In this document: piece by piece, positions 39,122-49,955 of the stretch
Numbering within the stretch: position 1 is the stretch's first letter
Layout of the letters: the number at the start of each line of letters is the position of its first letter
From: Lodderomyces elongisporus
Taxonomy: Eukaryota > Ascomycota > Pichiomycetes > Serinales > Debaryomycetaceae
Length of the DNA: 64,000 nt
Direction: 5' to 3'
Assembly (NCBI RefSeq): GCF_030384665.1
Contig: NC_083679.1
Span: forward strand, 992,001-1,056,000
Translations under genes and position numbers: made by a program
The notes under the pieces: generated by a model
Database searches by the model: none
What the model saw: only the letters and a program-made list of their open reading frames with translations
What the model was told of the DNA's origin: nothing

Positions 39122-41451
39122 ATGACTAAGCTCAGCTCACCGTTTGTTAAACAGGCTTCATTTGAAGTAGAGTATGCTCCAGCACATATCACGAAATGGA
39201 AGTCTCAGCGAACTGGGTTGCAGCTCACGTATATCAACCAGCCATCACCAGTAGTAAATGGATATTTTGCAGTTGCCACTGAGATCCAGGACAACTCTGG
39301 GTGTCCACACACTTTGGAGCATTTGGTATTTATGGGGTCGAAAAAGTATCCTTTTAAAGGGTTATTGGATGCACTTGGAAATAGACTTTACTCGCAAACA
39401 AATGCATGGACTGCAGTCGACCAAACAGTTTACACGTTAACCACTGCAGGATGGGAAGGATTCAAAACCCTTTTGCCTATATATTTAGACCACTTGTTCA
39501 ATCCGACATTGACAGACGAAGCATGTTTAACAGAGGTTTATCATATCGATGGAAATGGGAAAGAGAAGGGAGTAGTATTTAGTGAGATGCAAGGAATCGA
39601 AAGTCAATCTTGGTTTACTTCTTTCAAGGCAATGCAAGAAACATTGTACTCTCCCAAATCGGGCTACTCCTCGGAAACCGGTGGGTTAATGGCAGAGTTG
39701 CGTCATTTGAAGAGTGACCAGATACGAGAGTTTCACAAAGCAATGTACAGACCAGATAATTTGTGTGTTGTTATTACTGGATCAATCAATCAAGACGAAT
39801 TGTTGAATATAATGACCGAGTTTGATAGCGAACTCGAAGCATTACCTGCTATACCAAACAAACGTCCATTTGTTGATTCCGAAAAAGATCCATTATTACT
39901 CAAGAGTGTGTCTAAAGTTGTTGAATTTCCTGAGAAGGATGAGTCTACTGGAGAATTACTCATGTCATGGATTGGTCCAAAAGGAGATGACGTGTTGATC
40001 AATACTGCAGTTGATATGGTGGGTACGTATTTTACTGACAGCCCCATCTCATTGTTCAATAAGCAACTTGTTGAAGTAGAGAACCCATTTGCCACTGATA
40101 TCGAATATTCAACAGATGACTATTTCAGGACCGCTTTGAATTTCACATGTAATGGTGTACCAGTTGAGAAATTAAAGGATTTGGAGTTAAAAATGAAGGA
40201 GCTCTTGAAGTCACAAACTGAACCCGACAACATGAATTTATTATACACGAGGCAAATTATTAATCAGCAAAGATTGAAATTTATTTCCCAAACAGAAAAG
40301 AGTCCAAGTACATTTTCTAATGTGGCAATACTGGATTTCATCTATGGTAATCCCGATGGATCGGACTTGGCGAAATGGACGCAGAATTTGAATGAGTATG
40401 ATGAATTATTGACGTGGACGTCTGAGCAATGGTGTGATGTCATAAACGAATATTTTGTAAAGAACCATTCAGCCACGATCTTGGCCAAACCATCTGCAAA
40501 ATTGAATCAATTACACAAGGAACAAAATAAGAGTTTGAGCAAAAAAATAAAGGAAAAGTATGGTGCAGATGGCTTGAAATTACTTGCCCAGGGTTTAACT
40601 GCTGCACAAGAAAAAAATGATATGCCAATTCCTGATAACTTACTTACAGAGTTTAAGAAACCCGATCCATCAAAAATTGCATTTATCAAAACAGATTCGT
40701 ATAGAGCTGGTCTTAAAGGAGTTGCCAATGTCTTAACCAGTCAATATGTTGATGATGAGTTTAGTGCCAAATTGAAGGATGACACTCCATCTGATTTCCC
40801 ATTATTTATCCACTTTGAAAATTTTAAATCACAGTTTACCACTATCCAATTGGTGATGTCGTCGGCAAGATTGAAACCCCATTTGCTCAAGTATATGTCG
40901 ATAATCGAGGAGATTTTCTCAATGTCCATCCAATTACCAGATGGTAAATATATACCATACGAGACTGTAATTGCTGACCTCAACCGTGACTTGATTGAAT
41001 TTCAACTTGATAATGGCTATGATTACCAATTTTTGGAATTAATCTGTATGATGGTTAAGTTTGAGACCAAAAATTATCATAGAGCAATCCAGTGGTTATA
41101 TAACATCACGCATTATGTAAAGTTTGAAGAAGCTAGAGTCAAGGTGATTATTGAAAAAATTATCAACTCTTTACCTGATAAAAAGAGAAATGGTGAGTTG
41201 ATGATGTACTCGTCTCAATTCCGGAATTTGTTTACCGATAGATCGTTAAGAAAAGGTCAGGATGCAATGCATACTGAACAATTCTTTAAGGAGTTACTCG
41301 AGGATATCAATAATGGTGGTTTTGACAAGATAGCCCAAGATTTAGAAGAAATCAAAACTCAATTATTTAGCCTCGATAATATTAAAGTGATTATTATGGG
41401 GAACACAGCCGACTTGGATAATCCAGTTAGCAGCTGGAATGAGTTTGTTGC

Positions 41452-41486
<35 letters not shown>

Positions 41487-42325
41487 ATGATAATCAGTCT
41501 AGCACTTTTAATGTTGAACCATTCAATAAATTACCAAGATCATTTAATTTCCGTTCTGACTTAGGTTTGAAATGTGCACACGAAGCGCATCTTATCGATA
41601 TCCCAGCAACAGAATCTACACATCTTGTTGCTGCAACCAAGATCCCCACTGATTATCTAGACGATGATGTTCCGATAATCTCACTTGCCATTGAGTTTTT
41701 GTGTGCTGTAGAGGGACCATTCTGGAGAGCCATAAGAGGTACTGGTTTAGCATATGGTGTAAATATGAAAAAAAATTTGGAGATGGGATACTTGACATTT
41801 TCCATCTATAGAGGAGCAGATCCAAAGCAAGCTTGGGTACGTGCAAAAGAGATTGTTTCCCAATATGCACTGGGCGAGCTTGAAATTGATCGGATATCAT
41901 TGGATAGTGCTATTGCTTCTATTGTCAATGCACTTGCAAATAGTCAAGAGTCGAGCTCGTATGCTGCAAGCTTTAAAGTTGGCGATAATTTGTTCAAGGA
42001 ACGTGGTCCCAATTATACTGAGCTGTTTTTGCAGAAATTAAATAATACGACAGCAGAGGATGTGGTGATTATTTTGAAAGAGTATTTTATCAATTTATTT
42101 GATGCAAACCACTCAGTGGTGTTTACTAGTTTGCCGCTGGATAAAGTTAAAGAGATTGGCGATTTTTTCCATGAACAAGGCTATAATATCAATGTTGAGA
42201 GTATCGAAGGTGCAACCGACTGTGATAGCTGCGAAGAAGAGGACGAGGAGGACGAGGAGTCCGGTGAAGACTCTGGTGAAGAGTCTGGTGAAACTTCCGA
42301 AGAAGAAGATTCTGGGGAAGATTGA
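39122..42325 (+). CDS. M16-family metalloprotease, YOL098C-like
   Basis: 1067-residue zinc metallopeptidase of the pitrilysin/insulinase clan, in the subgroup of S. cerevisiae YOL098C. The start is ATG 39122; the frame is open 19 codons further up but with only a TTG. The inverted zinc motif HxxEH is HTLEH (His63, Glu66, His67), and the downstream Glu ligand is in SEMQGIES (about Glu155). The second M16 half (residues about 580-1020) has no zinc site, as usual. A run of 12 Thr (about 777-788) from an ACA microsatellite interrupts the second half. The C-terminus is a 35-residue acidic Glu/Asp/Ser tail with CDSC. No targeting signal; probably cytosolic. Confidence 0.92.
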
Positions 42326-42495
42326 GAAATTAAGGGAGTGAAGAAAACAATCAAATAGAATGTTATAGAGCTATATTGATAAAGTAAAACAATACAAAAG
42401 TTTATTTTGTTTTCCGAGAAAATACCAAAAAAAAAAAAGAAAAATGCATCACTAATTTTACATTATAAATAGTATTAGAAGTTATGTACGACGCG

Positions 42496-44811
42496 CTACT
42501 GCACTGGATGATCAGGTTCTTGCTTTTTTTTCTCATCTTCTGCATCTGCTCCTGCTCCTTGCTCGGAATCCAATTTCTTATCTTCTTCCTGTTGCTTTTC
42601 AATTGCTTTTATATTTTCTTCGGCTTCTTTTTCCGATGAGCCAACTTTACTCTTTTCAATATCGAATCCTTTAAATTCTGATTCGAGATTCCATGAATCT
42701 TCTTTCAAGAATTCAACATACTTTGTTACTCGTTCACAAACATGTTTTTGGTCCGCTTTTTCATTTTGCCAAAAGTCAGCACTGGTGACTGCTTCACAAA
42801 CGACCCATTTCGCAATAGAATGGAATTTCAATTCCCAATCCTTAACAAATAAACTCTTGACTTTCTCCTTTTTGCCTAGACTACGGCGCGAATAAGCTCC
42901 ATATTGGCCCTCTTTACTATTCTTGATTGGGTTAATCTTTGGTTGGTTGCAGTGAAGAAACAAAAGACCTGGGAACTTGTATTCGACTAGTCTATGTGCT
43001 GTTGCTTCATCATCAATTTGCTTGTCTTCAATCAACTTTTGTTTATAGTTTTTGAATTGTTCAACAAGACGCCTTGTGAAATCGCCAGATTGGAAAGGGT
43101 TTAATCTCTGGTCCATATTCTTTGACGAAAGAAACAGTTTCCAATCAGCGTAAAATTGTGGATTGTCTCTAGGGTCGGTTTGCCCCAATCCCGAAGTGGA
43201 TCCGCCCTTGCCTTCGACACCTTCATAATCCAAAATGTGAACCTTTTGGTTCATCAAGTGGTATCTTTCATTCATAACGTGGAGGGCTGGTACAATAGTT
43301 TCTCGGTCGCCTTCACCAAAGGCACCTTGGTAGAGCAAGGTTTCGTACCATTTTTTCATATTGATATTGTAGTATAATGCTAAAAGCAATGAGCGCATGT
43401 GTTCCGACTTGGAAAATACCAATTGGCCAGTTTCGACTGAGATGGGGTTGGGTAAGTTTTCGAAATCGTGGTAATGTACTTCTGATTGTTTATCCTTTTG
43501 AATGTATTCTTCAAACTTGTCTTCATTCTTTAATCCATATCTGTGGATAATCTCTCCCTTTTCGATTCCGGCTATTTTGTAGTAGAGTGGACTTGTGAGT
43601 TTTACCCATAAATCTGGCCATAAAATCATCTTTGTTGAGAGGTATGGCTCAGTTGTGATTAAATTGTCAATGTCTGCAATGGGGAAGTTGTCGGCATCGA
43701 TGGCAATAGTGTCGTCAAATGATGAGACAAGGATACCTAAAATTTTGCGCGAGAATTTTTCTGAAATGGCGTTAAAGACTTCGGTTCCCACTTCGTTTTC
43801 AACAACAACGCATCTACCATTTAATGTTTTAGGCAAGAGTTCGTCACAAATTTGTTTATCGTATTCTGTTGCTCTATCGAGCACTAATTCAACGGGTAAA
43901 GTTGAGCCGCGGTCTCTCAAGTTTGAAATTACAGTCAATGCTCCCACCAACATTCCTCCGGCACCATTGATGACTATTCCGCGTCCACTAACAAATTTGG
44001 AGGGTGGAGTTGCCAAAGTTTTCAATTTCGAAACAACTTTTTCGTGTGATTCTTTAAGGCATTTGAACTTGTCGCCGCTCATTTTCAAATTTGATTCACG
44101 AAGGTATTTTTCAGAAATGATGCGTGCGTCCCATTGGTATGTTGGATTGAGTTTTTTACCCTTTTCTTCATCTGTAAATGCTTCGCATTTTGGTGTATTT
44201 TCCAAAAGGATATCTTTCAAGAGGTAGTTAAAGTATTTTTTGCGGTCAAAAAAGTTTTTCGTGGCTCGTTCAACTTGTAGTTCAAATTCTTTTGGGAATT
44301 GGTCAATTTGTAGTTCCTTCAAGATTGAGAGGAATGCAGCTGGCTGGAATTCTTTTTCGTGGGTTTTGGCATAGTCATTTGCCAATTTTTCAAACAATTC
44401 GTATGAAAGTGCACTTTGTTTAAATATTTCATTGGTGTTTTCCTCTTTAATTTCTTCCTTTAAAGTATCCTTGAGTACGTCCAAGTATTTTGTTCGCATT
44501 TCTGTTTTCAAGTTTTGAATGATTGCTGGTTTTTCGTCTTTGGAGACTTGTGCTTTTAGTTCGTCGAGCAACTCCTCCTTTTTGGTTTCTTCGAGTTCCT
44601 TAACCACTGCAGCAATGAATTCTGGTGAGTCAACCTTGTCGACGTGGGCTTTCAATGCATGTTTGCCTCCAGTGTAGTAGGTAGCACCTGCTGTGTGTGA
44701 GACAACTTGGTTTTCTTTGCCCAGGGAGGTTAAGATTAGCAAGTTGAATACTAGTATGCAAATTACCAACACCGCTAGAATGAGCGACGATATTGAGAAT
44801 CGTGGAAACAT
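42496..44811 (-). CDS. Golgi alpha-1,2-mannosyltransferase, MNN2 family
   Basis: Type II Golgi glycosyltransferase of family GT71 that adds alpha-1,2-mannose branches to the outer chain of N-glycans. The start is placed at ATG 44811 (MFPRFSISSLILAV), giving 771 residues, a short cytosolic tail and a TM at about 7-29. The 86 open codons upstream are low-complexity. A Lys/Glu-rich stem (about 50-230) precedes the catalytic domain. Family marks are GRGIVINGAGG, the DXD motif IDADNFP (about 370), and LWPDLWVKLTSPLYYKIAGIE. The tail is acidic and Gln-rich. CTG-clade yeasts carry several MNN2-type paralogues, and I cannot tell which one this is. The 170-bp gap to the M16 gene is convergent. The promoter is 2.4 kb. 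Confidence 0.9.
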   Translation of the reverse strand: MFPRFSISSLILAVLVICILVFNLLILTSLGKENQVVSHTAGATYYTGGKHALKAHVDKVDSPEFIAAVVKELEETKKEELLDELKAQVSKDEKPAIIQNLKTEMRTKYLDVLKDTLKEEIKEENTNEIFKQSALSYELFEKLANDYAKTHEKEFQPAAFLSILKELQIDQFPKEFELQVERATKNFFDRKKYFNYLLKDILLENTPKCEAFTDEEKGKKLNPTYQWDARIISEKYLRESNLKMSGDKFKCLKESHEKVVSKLKTLATPPSKFVSGRGIVINGAGGMLVGALTVISNLRDRGSTLPVELVLDRATEYDKQICDELLPKTLNGRCVVVENEVGTEVFNAISEKFSRKILGILVSSFDDTIAIDADNFPIADIDNLITTEPYLSTKMILWPDLWVKLTSPLYYKIAGIEKGEIIHRYGLKNEDKFEEYIQKDKQSEVHYHDFENLPNPISVETGQLVFSKSEHMRSLLLALYYNINMKKWYETLLYQGAFGEGDRETIVPALHVMNERYHLMNQKVHILDYEGVEGKGGSTSGLGQTDPRDNPQFYADWKLFLSSKNMDQRLNPFQSGDFTRRLVEQFKNYKQKLIEDKQIDDEATAHRLVEYKFPGLLFLHCNQPKINPIKNSKEGQYGAYSRRSLGKKEKVKSLFVKDWELKFHSIAKWVVCEAVTSADFWQNEKADQKHVCERVTKYVEFLKEDSWNLESEFKGFDIEKSKVGSSEKEAEENIKAIEKQQEEDKKLDSEQGAGADAEDEKKKQEPDHPVQ

Positions 44812-47194
44812 TGGTGAGTGGAAGAAAACAAGAAAGACAAAAAATATGAAAAAAAAGAAAAGAAATAAAGAAACAATACTCTTGATCCTTCCCAGTGGTA
44901 TAATAATATGTTTTTGAAGAAGAGAAAAGAGAAAAGAGGAAAAGAAAAGAAAAGAAAAGAAAAGAGTGTGATATACCTTGAGTGTGCAAAGTCTTTGATT
45001 TGAGAATCTGAGGTAAATCTCCAAAGCTCTTTTTTTTTTTTCTTTTCTTTGTCTTATTTGTTCTCTCATTTTTTGAATATATTATTATTGTTGTTTTTTT
45101 CTTTACTTTGGTATTGACGTAGTTGAAAGGTAATAAAATGCAATCTGTTATGTTTTGTTATGTTATGTTTTGTTTTGTGTTCTGTTTTTATTTTTTCTTC
45201 TGTATGTGTTGTCGGTGTTGTGTGTCTCTGTATATACGTGTGTGTATGTGTGTGTCTGTGTCGGTGCTTAAATTTTAGTGTCTGTCTGAATATTTTGCTC
45301 TTATTCTTTTTTATTTGTGTCTGGTGTTTACTTTTGGTTATAAATAGTAGCATCAGTACTACCAGTAGTAGTACTACAACCACCACCACCACCACCACCA
45401 CCAGCAGCAGCAGCAGCCATTCACCTCATGCCGACACCAATGTTATTCCAAGAGAGTTTGCTGCAGTAGAGCCGTGTTTACAAATTTTTAAAAGTCACTT
45501 TCATTATTAGGGTTATGTTTATGGTTTGTTTTTTTTGTTCCTCTGTTGGCCAATCTGTGCTAAAGCTCTTGTTTGTTGTACGTATACAAACAGCTGTACA
45601 AAGCAAGGACTAAGGAAGCAAGAGTAGTGTCAGAGTGTTACGCGTGAGTTAGTGAAAATAAAAAAAATAAAAAAAAAGGGAAGCAAAATTATGCAAAGGG
45701 TTCTTCTCGCAATTGGCCAAAGAGAAGAGAAGAGAAAATAAAAAATAAAATAAAAAAAATAAATAAAAAAATTGTGTGATAAATTCCTTTTTTCTTTTTA
45801 TTCAATTTTGTTCATTTGCCAAGTGTCAGTGATTGTTACACATTCTTCTGTTGGTTGGTTGTAACAACAAACACAGTTATATACTGGCCATCTACCTCTG
45901 TGGATAACACATTCTCATATATCTTATAAATATATACACCCAACCCTAAATATGTTCCTAACATCACAAGATATTATCATCATATGTAACTGTAGAGTAT
46001 ACGTATATATATATATGTATATAGATCTTTGAAGATCCTTTAGTTCATCTCTAAATTAAAATCTATCATCGTGGCTTTTGTCTCTTTTTTTTTTTTACTT
46101 CTATTTGGTTAGTTTCTTCTTGATCTTTTGATGTTTGTTTTGTAGTGTTTTTTAAAAATGTACGCGTAAATTTATTATTATTTTTTGTCCCCCCCCCCCC
46201 CCCCCCTTTATTCTATGTTTTATTTTCCTTTAGGGGCAAGTCTGCGTGTGAGCCAAAACAGAAACAGGAACAAAAAAATATATTAAGGAGAGAGTGAAGG
46301 GTGAAGGGTGAAGGGTGAAGGGGGAAATAATTAGCAATGGAATATACGAACTATTGGTGGGGGGAGGAGGAAGCAGAAAGAGATTGTTCATCTATATATC
46401 CTTTGACCAAAGTTAAGCGGCTAACCAGCCTTAACTTATCTCGATCAAAACATGCAATATGTTCTTTACTTCAATTGTGAGATCTATTTCCTCTTTTTGT
46501 TTTGGCCAAAACAACAGTATACGCACCCACCAACAAACTATGAATAAACCAATAAACATTTACTGAACTTCTCTACTGCAACTATTTACTGAGTTAAGAT
46601 CAAAAGACAAAAAGAAGACAATCTTATATATGTATCTATTAAGAAGAAAAGCTGTAAAAGAAAAAGAGTGGGGGTGGGGGAAAAGGGGAACACTGGCTAG
46701 CTTCTCTTCACTTTCAACCTCCCCCCAAAACTCTGGCCTCTTTTGTTATTCCCCATTTCCATCGTTCTAAAACTGGACTCCAATAAAAGCAATAGTTAAT
46801 AGACTATTTATATATACACATATACAAACGGAACGAAGAAATAGTGGGTGAGTGAGTGAGAATGACAAATTATTACAAGAATGGATGCGAAACCGAAAAA
46901 CCGAAAAACCAAAAAAATAAAAAATAAAAATGGTGAAAAAAAAAAAAAAACATGAAAAGAAAAACTAACTAATGGTGTAAAAAACACTGCAAAAAAATAT
47001 ATATAATCATTAATATTGTACACCTTTGTTGATTCTTGGAAAGATAACAAAGCTAACTACAACACCATCTGATTTCCTAGTTCTGCAACGGCCCAAAAAA
47101 AAAAGAAAAAAGAAAAAGGATAAATTAGATAAAACTAATATAAAGAAGAAAAAGAAGAAAAAGCTAACTTGTTAATCAATTTTGTTTCTCCCAA
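44812..47194. other. Long divergent spacer upstream of MNN2-family gene
   Basis: 2.38 kb without a supported gene. It contains GTGTGT and (ACC)n/(CAG)n repeats (about 45230-45420), an 18-base poly-C run (46189-46206), four GTGAAGG units (about 46297-46322), a G-rich tract (about 46669-46680), and TATATA blocks. The frame at 45160-45510 translates repeats only. Its size suggests a complex promoter for the cell-surface glycosylation gene. Confidence 0.55.
46189..46206 (+). repeat. 18-base poly-C run
   Basis: Eighteen consecutive C in an AT-rich spacer. A G/C homopolymer this long is exceptional here, where homopolymers are nearly all A or T. Confidence 0.85.
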
Positions 47195-48010
47195 ATGAGT
47201 GACATATCAATCCCTATTGCCATGCTATGGACATTTATTCCACTCATTGTCTTGGGATCCTACTTGATTTACAAACGTGTAGGACGAACAAATGTTATTG
47301 ACGATGAAGAACGAGGAGGTCTACTCAATAACACAGAGACAAGAGATTATGATGAGTACAGAGAACCTAGAAATATACAAACAGAAACTGCAACAGAAAC
47401 AAGTCCCCTCTTGCAAAGTGAAACAGTGCTGCCTTCCACATTGAATAAAACCCAACAACACAAATTTGAAGAACGTGTACGAGAAATAGTACAGGATATA
47501 CCAGATGAAAATACTAATGAGGTTATAAATGAAGCACCAGTGAGCAAAAAAGCATCAACTAGTAAAGAGCAAAAAGAAGATGCGCCTGAAACAAATGATG
47601 GGATTAAACAAACATTGGAACCTAAGCAGAAGCATACTAGTCAAGATAAAAATCAAGACTTGGTTGAAACTATGCATGAAAACACTAAAGAATCAAATGG
47701 TGTGCCAATTCAAAATAGTGATCAAAGTTCAAAGAACAAAGAACAAAACCAGATTAAAGATCAAGCAACAAAGGTACCAACCCCAGAACTGGAACCTAAA
47801 AATACAGAAAATACAGAAAAAATAGATGGTCAAGCACAAAATGTGCAAACTGAGCAAAAAGATGCATCAACAAAGTCAAACAATACAACTGTGAATTCAG
47901 CTTCTCTTGAGGAAGATCCACTGACTCCAGTGTCAGCACCAACAACTAACAGTAATAAGAAAAAGAAGAAGAAAAATGGGAAAAAGTCGAAAAAGAAGGG
48001 CAAGAAGTAA
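47195..48010 (+). CDS. Unrecognised single-TM protein with Lys-rich tail
   Basis: I do not recognise this 271-residue protein. One TM lies at about 8-25 (IAMLWTFIPLIVLGSYLIYK) and acts as a signal anchor. The rest is a hydrophilic chain rich in Glu, Gln, Asn, Thr and Lys, with no Cys. An ordered-looking segment is HKFEERVREIVQDIPDE (about 88-105). The C-terminal 18 residues are almost all Lys (KKKKKKNGKKSKKKGKK), which could bind acidic membrane lipids, RNA or ribosomes. By topology the tail is probably cytosolic, on an ER or vacuolar membrane. The start ATG follows a purine-rich leader. It is the divergent neighbour of the MNN2-family gene. Function unknown. Confidence 0.75.
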   Translation: MSDISIPIAMLWTFIPLIVLGSYLIYKRVGRTNVIDDEERGGLLNNTETRDYDEYREPRNIQTETATETSPLLQSETVLPSTLNKTQQHKFEERVREIVQDIPDENTNEVINEAPVSKKASTSKEQKEDAPETNDGIKQTLEPKQKHTSQDKNQDLVETMHENTKESNGVPIQNSDQSSKNKEQNQIKDQATKVPTPELEPKNTENTEKIDGQAQNVQTEQKDASTKSNNTTVNSASLEEDPLTPVSAPTTNSNKKKKKKNGKKSKKKGKK

Positions 48011-48727
48011 ATGCAATAGCCTTGCGCAAAGGTTAGTAAATAGCATATGTGTTGTTGTTATTGTCTCTCTTTCCTCTATTTCCGAAATACTCATGAAACT
48101 TCAACATCTCTTTAAAATTCTCATTTTGCTTAAATAGACAACACTAAATAACAAAGTAACTTGACAGAATAAACTCTTAATCAATGTTTGTAGTAAATCA
48201 ACGTTTACTCAAATGTGTAAAAAAAAAAAAAGAAAAAACTGAAAAACTGAAAAGAAAAAATATATATAAGGAATCTGAGCCGCACTACATCAAACTCTCA
48301 CTGACAAAGTCAAAAAAAAAAAGAAAAGAATTAAAAATCAAATTAAATTTTCAGATTTCACAACTATTAATTTCCCACGCATCGGACCAAAATATTTACA
48401 CTACAATATACATATATATATATACATAAATATATATAAACCCAGTAAAAGAGTTTCGTTGTATTTCAAGTTACAACAAACATACCGTCACACTAGTCAA
48501 CTCGTTGAGAAGTACTTTCACATTTGAATAAATTTGATTTTTTTTTCAGGAATTTACAACGTAAGCTTATTACTTTACATTTTGCTTGCTTTTCGCTTCC
48601 CCCCCCTCCCCCCTCATTACAGATATTATATTGCTTGTTGTCATACTTGAACAATTAAACCTTGCAATTCAACACAACGCTTCTCTTTTTTTGAAAAAAA
48701 TATATAAAAAAAGAAAGAATATCCGCA
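48011..48727. other. Spacer upstream of GEP7
   Basis: 717 bp with poly-A runs, TATATA repeats (about 48408-48438) and a C-rich tract (about 48599-48614). No gene recognised. Confidence 0.55.
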
Positions 48728-49468
48728 ATGTCACTTATATTCAGACGTCTTAAATCTACTACAAAGAAGAGCAATATCTCATTCAATATGGGTCTCTTTG
48801 GCGATTCGGGAGATTCATCGTCTTCTTCTTCTTCTTCGTCTTCTGCATCGTCGCTCACTTCTCCCGATGGAGAACCAGTCATGACAATCGAGGATCTTGA
48901 AACGCACCAACAGTTTGGAACTTTGGATCTAATAAAACAAGCCCAGATTGTTTCACAGCTCGAAACAAAATTTCAAAAGTCATGGCACAAATTAACCTTG
49001 AATGAGAAACAATTAGCGTACTATATTGGATACGGAAACTGGGGTGTGCGTGAAAAATTCAGCAATTGGAATCAATCATCAGCACCGTTGGATTTACCAT
49101 TTATACCAAACTCCAAGTTGCAAAACACCACAAAGAAGTTACTCGAGATTGAGTTGAGCAAAACACCGGTTAGAGAAGAACAATTTAAAGTCAAGTCACT
49201 TGATGCTGGTACAAAGATTGTTGTGTTTATGATCATTTTGATAGTTATGTTTGCATTACACAGAGACAAGTATATTGGCGAACAAGGCAAACCCGAGGAG
49301 ATTGTTATCTACGACCGATATCAATTAGAGCGTGAGGAACAAGAAAAGAAGCAAAAGGAAGAGGAAAAAGAAAGGGAAATGGAAAGAAATAGGTTGGTTG
49401 AGGAAAAGAGGGTTGCAGAAGAAAAAGAAAAGAGCAGAAAGAAGTGGTACTATCTTTACTTAAGGTAG
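48728..49468 (+). CDS. GEP7: Gep7-like mitochondrial protein with COX IV-like segment
   Basis: 246-residue mitochondrial protein. The first 20 residues are basic and Asp/Glu-free (MSLIFRRLKSTTKKSNISFN), a presequence. A Ser-run follows. Residues about 70-115 (IVSQLETKFQKSWHKLTLNEKQLAYYIGYGNWGVREKF) closely resemble the matrix part of cytochrome oxidase subunit IV (yeast Cox5). A single TM lies at about 164-178. The C-terminal coiled coil (about 197-240) is rich in Glu/Lys/Arg. This arrangement matches S. cerevisiae Gep7, a genetic interactor of prohibitins. A divergent Cox5 is less likely because of the long coiled-coil tail. The role is not well known even in S. cerevisiae. Confidence 0.75.
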   Translation: MSLIFRRLKSTTKKSNISFNMGLFGDSGDSSSSSSSSSSASSLTSPDGEPVMTIEDLETHQQFGTLDLIKQAQIVSQLETKFQKSWHKLTLNEKQLAYYIGYGNWGVREKFSNWNQSSAPLDLPFIPNSKLQNTTKKLLEIELSKTPVREEQFKVKSLDAGTKIVVFMIILIVMFALHRDKYIGEQGKPEEIVIYDRYQLEREEQEKKQKEEEKEREMERNRLVEEKRVAEEKEKSRKKWYYLYLR

Positions 49469-49952
49469 TTGGTAAATTTATGTATGTATGTATGTATGTA
49501 TGTATGTATGTATGTATAAAATCCTGTGAATAACAAATTGTCAATTGTTCAAAATACAAAGTACAAAGTACAACTTTGATGATGAATCACTAGGTGGGGA
49601 TAAATTAGTTACAATAAGCCATTCCTCTACATGACAAAGCTTTAGACAGAGACTTGGAAAATAATCACCTTTTTACAAAAAAAAAAAGAAAAAAGATGAA
49701 TAATAAAGACAGAAACCATTTGTGGCAACAAACAGTTTAGTAAATCTTCTTCTTGATGTAGTTGTGGTTTCTGTTATTGTTAGTGTTTTTTTTTGATTCT
49801 TTTTTTTTTAATATATCTTTAAATGCATTAATGAATAAATGAAATTCTAAACCACTTCATATTCTTCTTTCTCTCCTAATTTCGATTCTATTTTCCTCTT
49901 GTTCCTCTTGTTCCTCTTGTTCCTCTTATTTCTCTTGTTTCTCTTATTTCTC
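49469..49952. other. Convergent 3' spacer GEP7/RAD6
   Basis: Contains (TGTA)9 at 49481-49516, poly-T near 49785-49812, and the RAD6-tail 9-bp minisatellite (49893-49955). No gene. Confidence 0.6.
49481..49516 (+). repeat. (TGTA)9 microsatellite
   Basis: Nine uninterrupted TGTA units directly downstream of the GEP7 stop, in its 3' UTR. Confidence 0.9.
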
Positions 49953-49955
49953 TTA
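49893..49955 (-). repeat. 9-bp minisatellite continuing the RAD6 acidic tail
   Basis: On the minus strand, units of the form GAG-RAA-YAA run from the RAD6 stop codon for about seven repeats in the same frame. Where YAA is CAA it would encode Gln; where it is TAA it is a stop (49953-49955, 49944-49946, 49926-49928). Confidence 0.85.

Noticed and set aside
45160..45510. 116-codon plus-strand frame with Cys and Thr/Ser runs
   Set aside because: Made of GT, ACC and CAG microsatellites; no ordered domain.
48025..48040. Minus-strand TACTAAC just after the 271-residue gene
   Set aside because: There is no minus-strand coding sequence or donor with which it could form an intron.
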